Source of the DNA: Prinia subflava
Taxonomy: Eukaryota; Chordata; Aves; Passeriformes; Cisticolidae
DNA: 64,000 bases
Direction: 5' to 3'
Assembly (NCBI RefSeq): GCF_021018805.1
Contig: NC_086254.1
Span: 496,001-560,000, forward strand
Position 1 is the first letter of the stretch. Each line of letters opens with the position of its first letter. Of the stretch, positions 22,996-36,395 are shown in pieces. The position numbers and the translations under genes were made by a program. A model generated the notes under the pieces. It was not told where the DNA came from and made no database searches. It saw only the letters and a program-made list of their open reading frames with translations.

Positions 22996-23385
22996 CCAGA
23001 ATTCCAGAATGGTTCAGGCAGGAGGGGACCACAGCAGGTCCCTGGTGCCGCCTCCCTGCTCAGGCAGGGCCATCCCAGAGCACAGGGCACAGCATTGTGT
23101 CCAGAGGGCTCTGCAATATCCCCGCTGAGGAGACTGCAGCCCCTCCCTGGGCAGCCTGCTGAGGGCTGGGCACTGCCAGGGCAGAAGTTGTGCCTCCTGG
23201 GCAGGGGGAATTGCTGGGCTCAGTCCCTGCCCGTTGCTCTGGTGCCACTGCTGGGCCCTGGAGCAGAGCCTGGGCCCTGCTCTGCCCCTCCCTGCACACA
23301 GGGACACCCAGGGCTGAGGGCCCCTCTCAGCTGGGGCTCCTCTCCAGGCTGGACAGCCCCAGCTCCCTCAGCCTTTCCTCGTTAG
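22996..23385 (-). repeat. CR1 LINE fragment, GC-rich
   Basis: 'attccagaatggttcaggc' begins the complement of a CR1 3' end. It continues through 'gctcctctccaggctggaca' and 'cccagctccctcagcctttc'. It abuts the 3' end of the MPO-position pseudogene. Confidence 0.9.
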
Positions 23386-25597
23386 AAAAAATTCCCAGAA
23401 TAGGGCACTTTTTCTTGGTGTGCCAGAAAATCTGCATTTTGTTGGAGCCACTCTAAGTATGCCTGGGGTACTGGAGCACCTAAAGCTGTACCTGGCACAC
23501 AGGTCCAGCCCCATGTTAGGCAGCTCAGTTTTATACCCCAGGGCATGGCTTTTTCAGGGGTCTGCTGACAGGACTTGGTGCTGTTTGCAGATCATACCTT
23601 GCTCCTTAGTGCTCTTTGACTTCCAGGGTCTGAGGTCCAGGTTTGGGATCTGACTGCAGCTCACAAAGCCATAGGGGTATCTGTTAGCCCGGAAGATATT
23701 CCTTGATACTTTAGTGATGTGGGTATTGTCACATATTATTCGTGACAAGGAGATTTTGGCCAGTGAACAGCGCTGGCGAGGAGTGAAAACCCCAGGGTTC
23801 TGCCACCAAAACCTGCAGGAGAAAGAAGATACAACAGATTTTTGCCTTCTGCCTTCTTCACATTGATGACTCCCACAATAGTAATTCCCATTAACACTAG
23901 TTTCTTCTGCCAAGAACAAATCTGAATTTCTGTTATTTAAATCAAGAGCCCTGACTCACCAGTTGGATACTTATCTTGCTTTTCTTTAGGCCATGAACAG
24001 GTAACAAAGCTGCAATTGAATGAATTGTCTTCAGATGAGGCACAGGTATCCTCTATCAAATAGGAAAGGCTGCACAGACTGTGCATAGACTCTGCACAGG
24101 CTGTGGTTACAGCTAAATGATTGCCATGTTGGAACAAGCCCTGTAACTATTCAGTTTTTTAGAAAAGGGTTAATTTCCTGCCATAAGAACAGGATTTCTA
24201 GACATGCAACAGACTGTTTGACTCTAAGCTCCTCATCCTGAGGTTTGAGCTCATCCTAAGTCTTTCTCAGCAGAACTGTTTCCCAGAAACATGGGTTGTG
24301 ACCCCATTTTCAGGCAATATTGCAGGCAGGTACAGGGATCTTGAAAGCTTGAAATGGAGAACATAACTCATTGCTGCACCGAAGCCCCTGAGCAACCTCA
24401 AGGAGGAGTAGGAATTCAGGTGTGTTGAAACCTCAGCACTGCTTAAGTGATTTTGGCTGACAAGAAAACCCCAACCCACCACATCCTTCACAAGCAAAGA
24501 CCAAACCCTGCCACGTGTCAGAGCAGAGGGTTCCAGTTCAGAACCGGGGGAAGGAAGAAGAAATAGTGAGATATCACTTTTCTGGGAAGTGATCTCAGCC
24601 CAGGACCTCAACCATCAGACAGGGGGTAAGAACATCATTACAAAGAGAATGAAACTTTTGAAGGAGTACTGAAAAAAAAGCCACAAACAACTGGAGTAGT
24701 TTTCAGATCTGAGAGAAGGAATCTGCATAAACTCCAGCTTCCCTGTACTTTAGGGTTGGGACATCCAGCTCCCTTCTTACCTGTCCCCATCACAAATGTT
24801 CCTGAACTGGGTGCCAGTGAGACAAGCCATGAGAGGCCCAACTTGGCCTCCTTTCACAAAGGGCTCTGCAAGGTCCCCAATCCAGATGTCAATATTCTTT
24901 CGTGTCCCACAGAGCTGCAGGAACTTCCTTGCCAGGTTCTGATTCCTCAACACTTGACCAAGTGACTTCACTCCAGAGGGCTGTGAAAGCCCACGGAATT
25001 TTCTCCAGGAGTTGTAACCTGCAAGTAGCTGGATGTCAGAGCAGATAGACCAGTAATGTGCCAGTAAATTTCCCTTCTGGAAAGATTTTTCACTCTCTTT
25101 CCCAAAGCTGGGACACTGGCAGGGTACCAAAATGTTTAAAATATTTTTCTATATTTCTGTTAATGCTACTGCCTTCCCTCTCCTCCAGAGCCAGTTCCCA
25201 CTGCCTGGCCTTTCAATGCTGTTTTGGGAGAGCCATGCCTTTGCAGGTGAGAGTTGTTCCACCACCTTCCAGCAATGTTCTGCTCCACTCAGCAGGGATG
25301 CAACTGATATTGCCTTCACTGAAAGTGAACCTGAATGAGATGTTGAAGGCCCCTCTCCCTGTACAACAGTAGAATGCCCAAGTGCTTCTCCACAGCTGGC
25401 CCCTGTCCAGCCATGGGGACAAGCCACCCACTTCACACAGCCCAAGTTACTGCAGCCACCAGACTTTGCCAGCTGGACTAATTTTTCTGGACTGCAAACA
25501 GCTAAAAATCCACTGGGCCACAACTGGTGCATAATTCCGCATCTTAGTGGAGGAGATGATATGATGCTGCAGCAAACGCCTCAGCTGTAAGCAGGAT

Positions 25598-25835
25598 GTC
25601 ATGGAATCATGGAATTATTTGGGTTGGAAGGGATAATAAAGCTCATCTCATTCTACCCACTGCCATGGACAGGGACCCCTTCCACTATCCCAGGGTGCTC
25701 CAAGCCCCATCCAACTTGGTCTTGAGCACTTGCAGGGTTGGGGCAGCCACAGTTTCCCTGGGCCCCCTGTGCCAGGGCTTCCCCACCCTCACAGGAAAGA
25801 AATTTTTCCTGATATGCAATCCAAACCTACTGTCT
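25598..25835 (-). repeat. CR1 LINE 3' fragment
   Basis: 'catggaatcatggaattatt', 'ccatggacagggaccccttc', 'gggctggggcagcc'-like and 'gaaagaaatttttcctgata'. It lies in the last-but-two intron of the MPO pseudogene (between the 24781-25018 and 27040-27210 exons). Confidence 0.92.
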
Positions 25836-26865
25836 TATGTCTAAAAACCAGGGAGCATTGGGAGCAAAAGACACAACATAAGGTGCCTGGATGACACCAT
25901 TATCAAACAATTCCAGGACACTGAGAATTTGCTTAACCAGAAAATAATTTAGGGGTGGTTTTTGACCTTGCTATGCCATTACCACCTTCATGGATGTCTA
26001 ATATAAGGGAGTACAGCATTCATAGGTGGGCTGAGACCTAAAGCTAAACCCAAATTCACTAGAAATTCATGCCACTCCCACCATGTCAGGTCTGGAAACC
26101 CAGGATTTGTGGTTCTGATCAGGTTCTGCATGATGGTGTTCCTCAACAAAGCACAGAAAAATCACAACCTTCTGTTGTGGCCAAGGCAGAGCAATCCTGT
26201 GAGCTGATGATGCACCTGGATGTACTACAAAGCCTCTCACTGGGCTTAAAACCCATGGATCCAGCTCAGTTTTCATCTCAGTTTCAAACAGGAGCCCTGT
26301 TGCATCTCTCAGGATCTTGCTGACACAGCAGCTCTGGGCTCTTACCTCAGCCTAATGACACTGTTGGGCAACGACCCACCCAGGAGCCACCTCTGAAGTG
26401 CAATCAACAGTCTATTTCTCAAGACCATCTTGCAATGCCATTACACTGGTTTTGCACCTTGCAGAGCCCTGAGAGTGGTTCTGACATCCTTGGTTGTTGT
26501 TTATCTCTGGGACACAGATTTAATAGAGAAATTATGATGAGATTTTCTTTGCATATTGGAATCTGCTCTTCCAGTCATGCATGGCTAGGCTGGACAAATA
26601 CAGATGGTTGCAGAGAAGTCACAGGGGACTTACATCCCTAATTCCACTCCTGTGAACTTGTTGCTGAACTATTTTACCAGTTTTTTTCACTTGGACAATA
26701 GAAATGAGTCGGTCACTGAACATCAAACTGTGGTCTGTGCAATGCCCCACACTCTTCTGTCTCCATGTCTCTTATGCAGCTTCAGCCAGGCTTTACCTTC
26801 AGTGCTCAACCTCCATCCACTTACCTGTGGTTGTTCAGAAACAAGGAAAAGGTTTGGGAAAGAGC

Positions 26866-27000
26866 GTCATAGAATCACTGAATATCCTGCATTTGGAGAG
26901 ATGCATAAGGATCCCTGAATCCAACTCCTGAGTAATTGCAGCCAAGCATTGGCTGGAGAAGCTTCTCAGTGTTTAATCCCAAAAATGCCTGATTTCCACT
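26866..27000 (-). repeat. CR1 LINE 3' end, diverged
   Basis: 'catagaatcactgaatatcc' then 'ggatccctgaatccaactcc'. It ends just short of the exon carrying the TGA stop. Confidence 0.75.
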
Positions 27001-27984
27001 TGTTTTTCTTTGTAAGCTCTGCTCCTACAGCTGACTTACCTGGAAGGCCATGATCTCAGCTGCGCTGCATGTTGAGCGCAGCTAAATCAAACCCAACCCT
27101 TTCCACCTGCTCAAAGAGCCGGTCCTGGAGCTCGCCCACCACCATCTGCTGCTGCGTCATCAGCTTGGCCTGGTTGGCCATGAGGCTCCGGAGATAGGGA
27201 TCAATCCCACCTGCAGAGGTGGCACAGGGAAACTGGCACCAATTACACCTGCAGCAGGGACATGTGAGCAGTGCAGAGAAGTCAGTGTGTGGCTAAGAGG
27301 CCCCAGAGAGGTGAGCACAGCTTATATTTAATTATAAGCTTCTACTACATGAGAATCAATTTCCCTGCAATTAAAAGAATTAAGAAGAAAATACTTTGAA
27401 TAATATTCTTGGAGGCCAGAGCAATGAAGCAATCAGACCATTCTGGAACATGATGGGCTGCTCTTGTCTACAGGGGACAGCTCTGTTGGACAACTCTGGC
27501 TGGTAGTAAAGGCCATTTAATACATTGAACACAAAATGCTTTTAAATTTGGCTGAAGCAGGAGCTCATCAAGAGAGGGCAGGAAAGGATGAATGAAATAA
27601 ACCCACACTGCAGAGCTTCAGAAAAGGATTTACCTTCTTGAATGATCCTCCAGATGGCAAAGAAGGAAGTTCTGAGTTGAATTTCAGGAGTTATCGGTCT
27701 GTAATATTCATCTAAGCGGCCAACAGTTGGAGGGACTGAGGCATGAACAAAGCGAAAAGCCAAGGTGAAGACATTAGATATCCGAGAATCCACAGACTCA
27801 CTGTAGCGCCGGTAGCAAGGAATAAGCCTGCGGAACCTGCATCCCAATAGGAGAGGCAGGTAGTCCCTGTAGGTTATGATCTAGGGGGAAACAAGGAAAG
27901 GGTGAACTGTTAATGTCTTGGCCATCAGTTTCTGTGGAAACAAAGTTGGTTTTCATGTTCTCTTTGCCACAACACTCTGGCAGG

Positions 27985-28064
27985 TCAGAGCAACATAATA
28001 ATAGGTTGGACTCAGTGGTCTCAGAGGTCTTTTCCAATCAAATTGGTTCTGTGATTCTGTGAAC
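27985..28064 (+). repeat. CR1 LINE 3' end
   Basis: 'ataggttggactcagtggtc', 'tcttttccaatcaaattggt' and 'tctgtgattctgtgaa'. Confidence 0.85.
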
Positions 28065-28824
28065 AAAAAGCCTCCCAAATACTGGCTCCTTGTCACCATT
28101 CCCATCAGGCAGGCAGAACTGCACTCTGTATGCCTCAGATGGCAAAGATAACATCGGCAGGTAACAAGGATAGCACCACCCACAGGAAGCTCCCTGAGTC
28201 CTCTCACAACAGAGATTTCCAACCCTGCTGTCATGTCTCTCTGGGATATTGAGGAGGCAGCACAGTATAATTAAAAAAAAAAAAAAAAAAAATCAATGTC
28301 AGTAGGAGAAAATGGATTAATTGTCTGAATACTGCATGAAGATGAAACCATTGATGTAAAACACAATGATGGAGATGATGCTTTTTAGAACAATCCTTTG
28401 TTGTTTGCCTTGCCCAATATGTTTTTTCAACAATACAACAATATAATAACATTTTTCAACAATTTAAGTTGACAGCATAAAAACATAAACATTTTGATAT
28501 TCCCACTTTCTATTTTGTGTTCCCACTTTTTATTTTGTGTAACACCAGCTCAGAAGACAGGCTTCAAAGGAGGTGCAGTGCTTTAAGAAACCCCACGTCC
28601 CTTTCTCTCATAGGATCCAGCCTTCCCTGCCAGATGTAAAACCTGATCTGGCTTTGAGGCCATTCATGCTCCAAACTGGAGGCTGGACAAGAGACTTCAG
28701 GAGTTCCCTCCCAAGCACAGAGGTGTTTGTGTGACCCCAGGATCCCATTGGGGGTCAAGTCTGGGGTGCAGCCCAGTCCCAAGGAGACATCATGACTGGC
28801 TGCACCCACCAGCACATGGGGCTT

Positions 28825-28925
28825 CTTCACAGAATCCCAGAATGGTTTGGGTTGGAAGGGACCTTTGAGATCATCTCACTCCCAACCCCCTGCCATTGCA
28901 GGCCCTCCTGCCTGCAATCATTGAG
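28825..28925 (-). repeat. CR1 LINE 3' end
   Basis: 'ttcacagaatcccagaatgg', 'ttgggttggaagggaccttt' and 'caaccccctgccattgc'. Confidence 0.88.
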
Positions 28926-31900
28926 AGGAGGGGGTTCACAGCCTGAGGAATTTTAATCCAAATTTCCAGTACAATTTTATGAGGTACAAAACACAGTTAG
29001 AAAATGTTTTTCTCTGACTTTTCCGTCTGTTCCTCAAACAAAAATGTGCCATTAAAAACCTCATCAAGGACTTTGTAAATTTAGCAATAGAGGGATATCA
29101 AAGGTTCAGGGGGATCCCTCTGTGCTTGTCATTTCATGTATCTCTGTGATTTTGCTTTGGTCAAAATGGGCTGGTGGAAAGAATTTGGTCCTTTCACCCC
29201 GAAATCCTGCACCCTTTGGCCACTCCACACTAGCACAGACCAACACGTGAACCTTGTGAGATTGCAGGCAGAGCCTGGATCTGGTACCAGGCTGGTACCT
29301 GTATCATGGCTCCCAGGATCTTTCGTGCCTCCGGGTAGAGCCTCTCATCATTCCAATGCGGATTGAGGCTCCTCAGCTTTCCAGCCAGGTGGTTGTACTC
29401 CCGCACAAAGAGCATGTGCATGCAGGCCAGCTCCAGCATCTCACTCCCATGGGTGTCACCTGGGAGGGGCACACACAACACTGGAGTGGGAACGTCACAT
29501 TGGGAAGCACATACAGAAGAATTGTTAGATGTCTCAATATTTGTGTTGTGAAGAAAATGGGCAAGAAGGAGGAGAAAGAAACCAAGGATTGGACAGCACC
29601 TGGCAAAAGCGGAATTTCTGCTGAGGCAACAGAAGCCAGGTGCTGTCCTGGCTGTGCTGAGAATCACAGAGAGGTGGGGAAAGTTTCAGTGAAAGGCTGG
29701 GAGCATTAACTTAAAAAATTGAATACAAGTAGGTGTTCTCCAGGCTTCCATATCAGAGACATTTGGTCTCACTGCTCAAGAGAGAAATGCAAATGGGCAG
29801 AGGGAAGTCAAGATGGCCAAGGAAGCTCTGAAAGTCAGAAGGTCTTCTTCAGACCGGCTGAAACTGTGGCCAAAGCAAGGTGACAGTCACAAACAGGCTC
29901 TCTGGGAGTTAAAGGGAAAGCAAAATAAGTCAGCTTGGAGAAGTAAATTACAAACAGCATCACAATGAAATATCAAATCCTTCTTCAAACCTCTGGGGCA
30001 GGAAACGCAAGAGCAAGCAGGTGATGAGAGTACAGACACTCACTCAGAGAAAAGTAAATGTCGTATTTAGTCCCGTTGTCCCACAGTAAATAGAGGGATT
30101 TGCTCCTGCACTTGGCACAGAGCCCTTTTCATCCACTCTCAAAGGCTGCCTGTGAGGAACTGCGGAAGGAGGAACAAAAGCAGCACTGTGAGGCTTGCAT
30201 GAGCAGAATGCATCCAGCCAGAGCTTCCAACAAAGCTCTGGGAGGAAATGCTGAGCCCTGGGAGGCAACTGCACATGTAAAACTCTCCCAGTTCTCAGGG
30301 ACCGGAAAAGTCACAAACAAGACACTGAATTCTCAAAGGCGCTTCTGAAGCAGACTAAACTGATGACTATAAAATAATTGATGGGTCTGTTCCAGCCATG
30401 GAACAGGAATTGTTCCTTGCTGAGAGTCCACAGGGCCCAGAAGCCCCTTCTGGTATCTCATACTCCTGCCCACTGCTTCTCACTGGGCACCTGCCTTTGG
30501 CCACAGGTCCTGTGTGGTCCTCACCAAGGAGAGACCTGCATGGAGCTAGGGGAGCAGGTGAACACATGGAACAACTCGTGGGACAGATGGAATGCTGTGG
30601 GAGCCTGGAGGGAGCATGAAACACCATGAGCTTTGAAAGAGGGACCTGATGGATTCCAAGGACCATGGGGATATTCAGAGGAACTTCAGCCAGAAATGAA
30701 AGTGGCCAAGGGAGTAGAAAGCTCCAAAGCTGTTGAGACCTGTCATGCCCTGAAGCTTTCTCCAGCAGTGCCACAAGCAGCCTGGTGTGGCCAGAACCAG
30801 CAGGAGCCAGCTGGAAAGTCCTGCTCTCCAAAAGAAATAAGGCAGGGAGTGAGATGGATAATAATTAATGAGATGTATCAGGAGCATCCCTCCCTGGGGT
30901 CCCACAGGCTTGTGGAAACCTCCTGGTCCTCAGTAGCAGCACCAGGAGAAGGGAACAGTGCTAAGGACCCATAAGGCCAGTTCTGTCTCTGTGAGGGGTC
31001 AGAACATGGCAAAGGGCAGCAGTGGGGGAGAGAGCATTGGCTGTGCAGGGATTTGGCTGGAGGGAAGGCTTGGCTTTGGGAGCCTGTCTGGCTTTGGGAG
31101 ACCATGCCCAGGACCAAAAGAGTTATTTTGGTTTGAAGAAGGGGTTTAGGCAATACCAAAAGCACGAGAAAGGATAAATATAGCAGGAGGGTGTCCTGAT
31201 GGACTGGCTTGGCCAGAGTGCTCCCAGTGCTCCCTCAACCTTCACAGTGGTGGAAACAAGCCTTAAAAGACCACCTTGATCTGGTATTGGCCTCCTTCTC
31301 ATTCCAGCTGGGATCCGAGCTCCTCTCACAGTACAGCAGGGATGTGCAAATTTTCCTGCTGTGACCCAGCACAATAGTTACACGTGTTCTCATCCTGCTG
31401 GGATAGAGACAACCATGGAAGGACAAGTACAGAGCAGCCATTGCCTGCAGGCCAGGCTGCCACTGCTGTGCCTGCTTGGCTCTGTCATGGTACTGGTTCC
31501 TAGGTCACTCTGGGCCCTACACCAGAGCTGCTGAGCATGGATGGGACACTTTCACTCCAGGTTTATCCTCACAAAGAAGACCTGGAGATGGTGAAGACTT
31601 TCCTCCTGCCTAGCAGAGCCCGTATCAGTCTTTCATGATTTACTCCATTGTATTTCCTACTTAAATAAGAAAACCAAACAACTAAAGAAGGGAACTGGAG
31701 CTGGTGGAATTGTCTGCTCCAGATTCCAGGTTTGGGGTGCAAGCACCCAACTCACCTGCAAGACAACAAGGGATTCGAGCTGCCCTGCTGGCCTTGAGGC
31801 AGGGCTCCTTCCTCATGGGACCGAAAGGCAGGTATGCCCTGCCCCTGTCCGTGAAGTTGTGGTTCACAGCCAGGAGGCCACCCTGGCTGCTCCGGTCCTG

Positions 31901-32504
31901 CAGCCGCTCGGCCACGGCCTCCTTGTACACGACGCTGCCATCCAGGAACGAGGTCAGTGCGTTGATCTGCTCCCGGACCACCCTGCCCCGAGGACAGGCG
32001 GCAGCCGAGTGGAAGAAAGGGAGGCAATCCCTCGTGTTGGTGATTCGGGGGTTGTTGGGTGGGATCTGCAGATACAGAAAGGGAAAATTCATCAGTACCT
32101 CGGGAGATGGAGCCAGGCAGGAGCTCTCTCACAGGGTGTAAGTCTCCAGCATAAATCTTGAGATGAAGGGTCAGATTGACAGCAGAGATGCTGCTTTTGG
32201 AGCCCAAGTCCTAAACAGCCTGGAGACACCTAGATTTCCCTAAAGTTCTACGGATTCCTAAAGTATTTCCCCTGAAAATAAATATATTGGATTGCATCTT
32301 TAAGGCTCAGTTTTCTTTTCTTCATATCTACACCACAGACAGTTGTCATCCAGAACTTGTGACCCTTCCAGCATTCTCAAATACATGTGAGGAAAATACT
32401 CAGTGATGTTCCATCCCATCATAGTTTTTCTTGAGAGGAATTAGGAGGACATGTGGGAGCCAGAGCTGCATCAGAACTTCAAAGGCAGGAGAGCAGTGCT
32501 GCAG

Positions 32505-32885
32505 GAGGGACATGGATATGATTTGGAGAAAAGGAGGCTCGGGGGGACCTTGTGGTTCTGCACAACTCCTGACAGGAGGGGACAGCCGGGGGAGTTGGGC
32601 TCTGTTCCCAGGGCACAGGGACAGGAGGAGAGGAACGGCCTCAGGCTGGGCCAGGGGGGGTTCATGTTGGGCATCAGGAGGAATTTCCCCATGGAAAAGG
32701 TTATTGGGCCCTGGAAGGGGCTGCCCAAGGAGGTTTGGAGTACCCATCCCTGGAAGAGTCCAAGGAAGGGCTGGAGGTGGCACTCAGTGCTCTGGGCTGG
32801 GGACAAGGTGGGGATTGGGCGCAGGTTGGAGTGGATGATCCTGGAGGGCTTTTCCGACCCCAGTGACTCTGTGATCTACTGGAGC
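32505..32885 (+). repeat. CR1 LINE 3' fragment
   Basis: 'gagaaaaggaggctcggggg', 'ctctgcacaactcctgac'-like, 'catcaggaggaatttcccca' and 'cccagtgactctgtgatct'. It lies between the exons at 31756-32065 and 33687-33891. Confidence 0.93.
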
Positions 32886-33961
32886 AGGGACCATGATGTG
32901 ATTCCTGTTAATGCCATACACACTGCTGGGAGATGTCAGCATTCCCTCGTCCTGTGCAGAGAGCACCTAAGTCCCATGGATTTTCTGGGGTTTTGACACT
33001 TTCCAGTGTCTGTCTGTCACATTTCCTGTTTTCCAGGCATCAGTTGTGCTACCTTTGCACTACAGCTCCAAAGAGAAACTGTTGCCCGAACGCAATAATC
33101 AACAACACGGAGGCAGAGTCTTCAGTGAAAGCTGCTCCCCACCGAGAAAAGAGGGACCAGCCTGTTTATTCTTTTCCTTTTATAATCTTGTGGGTCTGGG
33201 AGCACATTGGCTCCTGGGGTTACTACCCCTTCACCCCACTGGCCAGACCAGCTGTCCACCAACATTATTTTCAGGCTGGAAATATGTAAACAAAGGACAG
33301 TGAACAAAAACAAGAAGGGTTGTTTATGTTCCAAAGCGTGAGAAAGTGAAAGACTGACCCTTAATATCGCAACAGTAGCTAAAGAACTGACTCCATCTTA
33401 CAAGCAAGTAGAAGGCTTTAAAAAATCTCAGAAAAACCAGGGCAACAAGAAACCACATTGCTGAGGGAGATGGACGAATGCCTGGAAACCTGGCAAAGGC
33501 TGTGCCTGAACCCAGAGATAGGCCCTGAAACACAGCACTGCCACCACACAGAGTGCTCTGACCTCCTTGGCCTGTTCTGGGAGGATGTTCCTCCATGGCC
33601 AAGGACCAGGAGAGCCACCAAAATCTCCTGTTTGGAAGGCAGATGCCCTCTCCCTTTCTGCCCTGGAAGAAGGAGGCTGCCTGTACCTGGATGGGAAAGC
33701 ACGGAGGCTCCTTGGCACAGCTGGTGTCACAGTCTATCTCGCCACTGAAGGGGACTCTGGCTGGGGTTTCCGGGCTGAAATCTAGATCGTGGTCAATGAA
33801 CTGGCCCCACTGCATGAACATGAGGGATCTTCTGGTCCATCCGCAGCTGCCCCGGGGGGAAGCGGACAATCTCATTGGACACTTGCCTGACCTGCAGGGG
33901 TGAAGGCAGAACACGTTGGTGGGAGTTGACGTGTATGAATGGGTGCACCCAGCTGCGCGGT

Positions 33962-34763
33962 TGTTAGGGGTTAGATTTGCCTCTTTTTCACTTACAGAAT
34001 TATTTCCTATAAGTTGCTAAGAAACTTTAATGACAGTGCTTAACCAGAACAAAGGGAGTAGTTGAAGGACATGGTAGCACAAGGCTACACCTGTTGTTTT
34101 TGAGTCTCTGAGAGTGTCCTCAGAGGGGAGAGATAACGCAAGCTTTGGGAAAGGTAAAAGACAGAGCTGGGGGGAGTTGCTCACTCTTGCTCTTGGCATC
34201 GAGGAGGACAGTCAAGCTGTGAAAGAGTTCACAGCCATCACTCTGCCTCGTCCTGGGAAATCTACTGTCATCTGCTCATGTACCAAGGAATCCTGAGCTC
34301 ACTTTCTCCAGCCCTCCCGCCCACCGCCACAAAGCTTCTTTGGAGCCTTGAGGTTTTCCTGCTACTCTGTAGCCCTGCACTGCCCAGCCCTGCCTGGACA
34401 CCCCTGCTACTCCAGCTACCAGCACAGAGCTCCTCATCTCATCCACCAGCCCGGGACTTTCCTCCCTTCCAGCTCAGCCCCTCGGAGTCCTGCAGGGGCA
34501 CCGAGATCAAACTGCCCTGGGCTTTGTGAAAGAAAGCCCTCGAGGTTCCTGGTTCTGTTTATTATTAATGCCGTAGTTGTTGTTTGTTTGTTGTTTTGTC
34601 ATATATACTAGTAAAGAACTGTTATTCCTATCCCTATACCTTTGCCTGAAAGCCCCTTAAATTTTCTAAATTAGAATAATTTGGAGGGAGGGAATTTGAA
34701 TTCTCCATCTCTAGGGAGGTCCTGCCCCCTTCCTAGCAGATACCTGTCTTTCAAACCAAGACA
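33962..34763 (+). mobile_element. solo LTR of an endogenous retrovirus (ERVL-like)
   Basis: The element runs from TGTTAGGGG (33962) to CAAGACA (34763), about 802 bp, with TGT...ACA ends. The flanks are GCGGT (33957-33961) and GCAGT (34764-34768), a 5-bp target duplication differing by one CpG transition. No internal retroviral sequence is present, so it is a solo LTR left by recombination. The 5-bp duplication is typical of ERVL-type elements. It sits 70 bp upstream of the 33687-33891 peroxidase exon, in antisense to the gene if the TGT end is 5'. Confidence 0.85.
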
Positions 34764-36041
34764 GCAGTCATCAGCAAAAATTTCCAGGGCATTTCTTGTG
34801 CTGTACAGACAAAAAAACGCAAATCTGTCTGTGCAGGAAGGTGTCACTATCACCAAGTGCCCTTCACTGAGCACTATGCTGCTCTGGCTCTCGGCAGGGT
34901 TCTTAGCCTCCAGGCCAAGACTGACCCTTGATGGACTTAGAGAAACAGCTAAGCAAGCCTGGGAAAGGGAGACAAAACAAATTTTAGAAGACCTTTTTTT
35001 AAATAGAAATGTAGGAAAAATAGCTCCAGGTAATTTCTGAAAATTGTCTTGAAGTTCTCCTCCCTTCTCATCCCTTCCCTAGCCATCACAGTTCCTCCAC
35101 CTTCATGTGTTACTACAGAAAAAGTTAACACTGTGCTGTGGAGGAGGGTTAGGAAGTACAACAAATCCATGAACACAACCCCAGCTTCTCATCAGAGCTG
35201 TTGTTGCACCAAGTTCAAGTGACCAGCAGCCACCTCACAGTGTCCCTGCTCACATCCACGTGCCATGAGAGCCACAACCTGCACTTCACCCACCCAGGGA
35301 CTCCCACATAGCATTTCTGGTCATACATTTTTTGTTCTGGGGATTCCCTGGCTCACTTTACCCTCTGGCATAATTGCTTTTCAGGAAACAACAAGGGCCA
35401 CAAATCAAATCAAAAAAGGTAAGTAAAATAATTTGACTTAAATGCATTCAATTTAAAAGAACATATTGTGTAATTCTGTATTCCTCCTGTGATTCTGAAG
35501 CAATCAGATTAATTTTCCTTTGCTTTCCTGAAGGCATGGGACTTAGAAAGCATTCCTAATAGATCTCCCTGGATATTCTCAGGCCAACACCTAGCAGCTG
35601 GTGAATTTAAGCTACTTCACCCTGATCCACAATTCCAGCCGGTGGATGAGCCCTTTGATGCCTGAAGCCTGTCCCAGAACTGAGAATCCCTAGGCCTGAC
35701 ACTGTATTCTGAGATTGTTACAAACTTTACCAGTGGAAGGGGGAATCCAGAGAAACGCCTTCCTTCCGTCCACCCACGGGGCACGGACACGCCATCCTCA
35801 TATTCTGCTGGCAGCCACCGGGCCAGGGCTCTGTTGGAGGCTCCTAGGGATGGGTTCCTCCTGCCAGAAGCAATGGAAAAGCAGCAAACAGTTGGAGCCA
35901 AGAGCTTGTGGATATGGAGAGACATGGGAATGGGAGCACACTGTGTTTGGGGAACTGCTGCAGCTCTATAGTTTGGTGTTATCACCAAACTATAACAATA
36001 ATCCAAATCCAAACAGGATTAATAACAATAACAACAATAAT

Positions 36042-36140
36042 CATAGAATTGTTTAGCTTGGAAAAGACCTTTAATAATCTGCCCCAAGCCTCAGCTTCTC
36101 CCAAGCAAGAACTCAAGTGCCTCTGATGTCATCCAGACTG
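36042..36140 (-). repeat. CR1 LINE 3' end
   Basis: 'catagaattgtttagcttgg' and 'aaaagacctttaataatctg', the complement of a diverged CR1 tail. Confidence 0.75.
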
Positions 36141-36259
36141 AAGAAAGGCCCTCAGCCTCAGACTGTTGGAAAACAAAGTTGGAAGCTGAACACCAGGGAA
36201 AAGGGGAAGAGCCTTGGAATGGAATTACCTCTGGTCTCGAACACAAGAGACTTGGACTG

Positions 36260-36395
36260 TGAGGTTACTGTGCTGGGTGATTTTTTAAGGTCATTACTGA
36301 AGATGTCTCTGCCCATGGCAGGAGGTTGGACTAGATTACGTTTAAACCTTTTCAAAATCATTTTCAACACAAACCATTCTGTGACTCTATGCCTG
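36260..36395 (+). repeat. CR1 LINE 3' end
   Basis: 'ctctgcccatggcaggaggt', 'tggactagattacgtttaaa' and 'ccattctgtgactctatgcc'. Confidence 0.8.

Noticed and set aside
27040..27060. TGA in the peroxidase read as selenocysteine
   Set aside because: Peroxidases of this family use arginine here, not a catalytic selenol, and the gene has other disabling lesions. No SECIS-like element was sought successfully near the 3' end.
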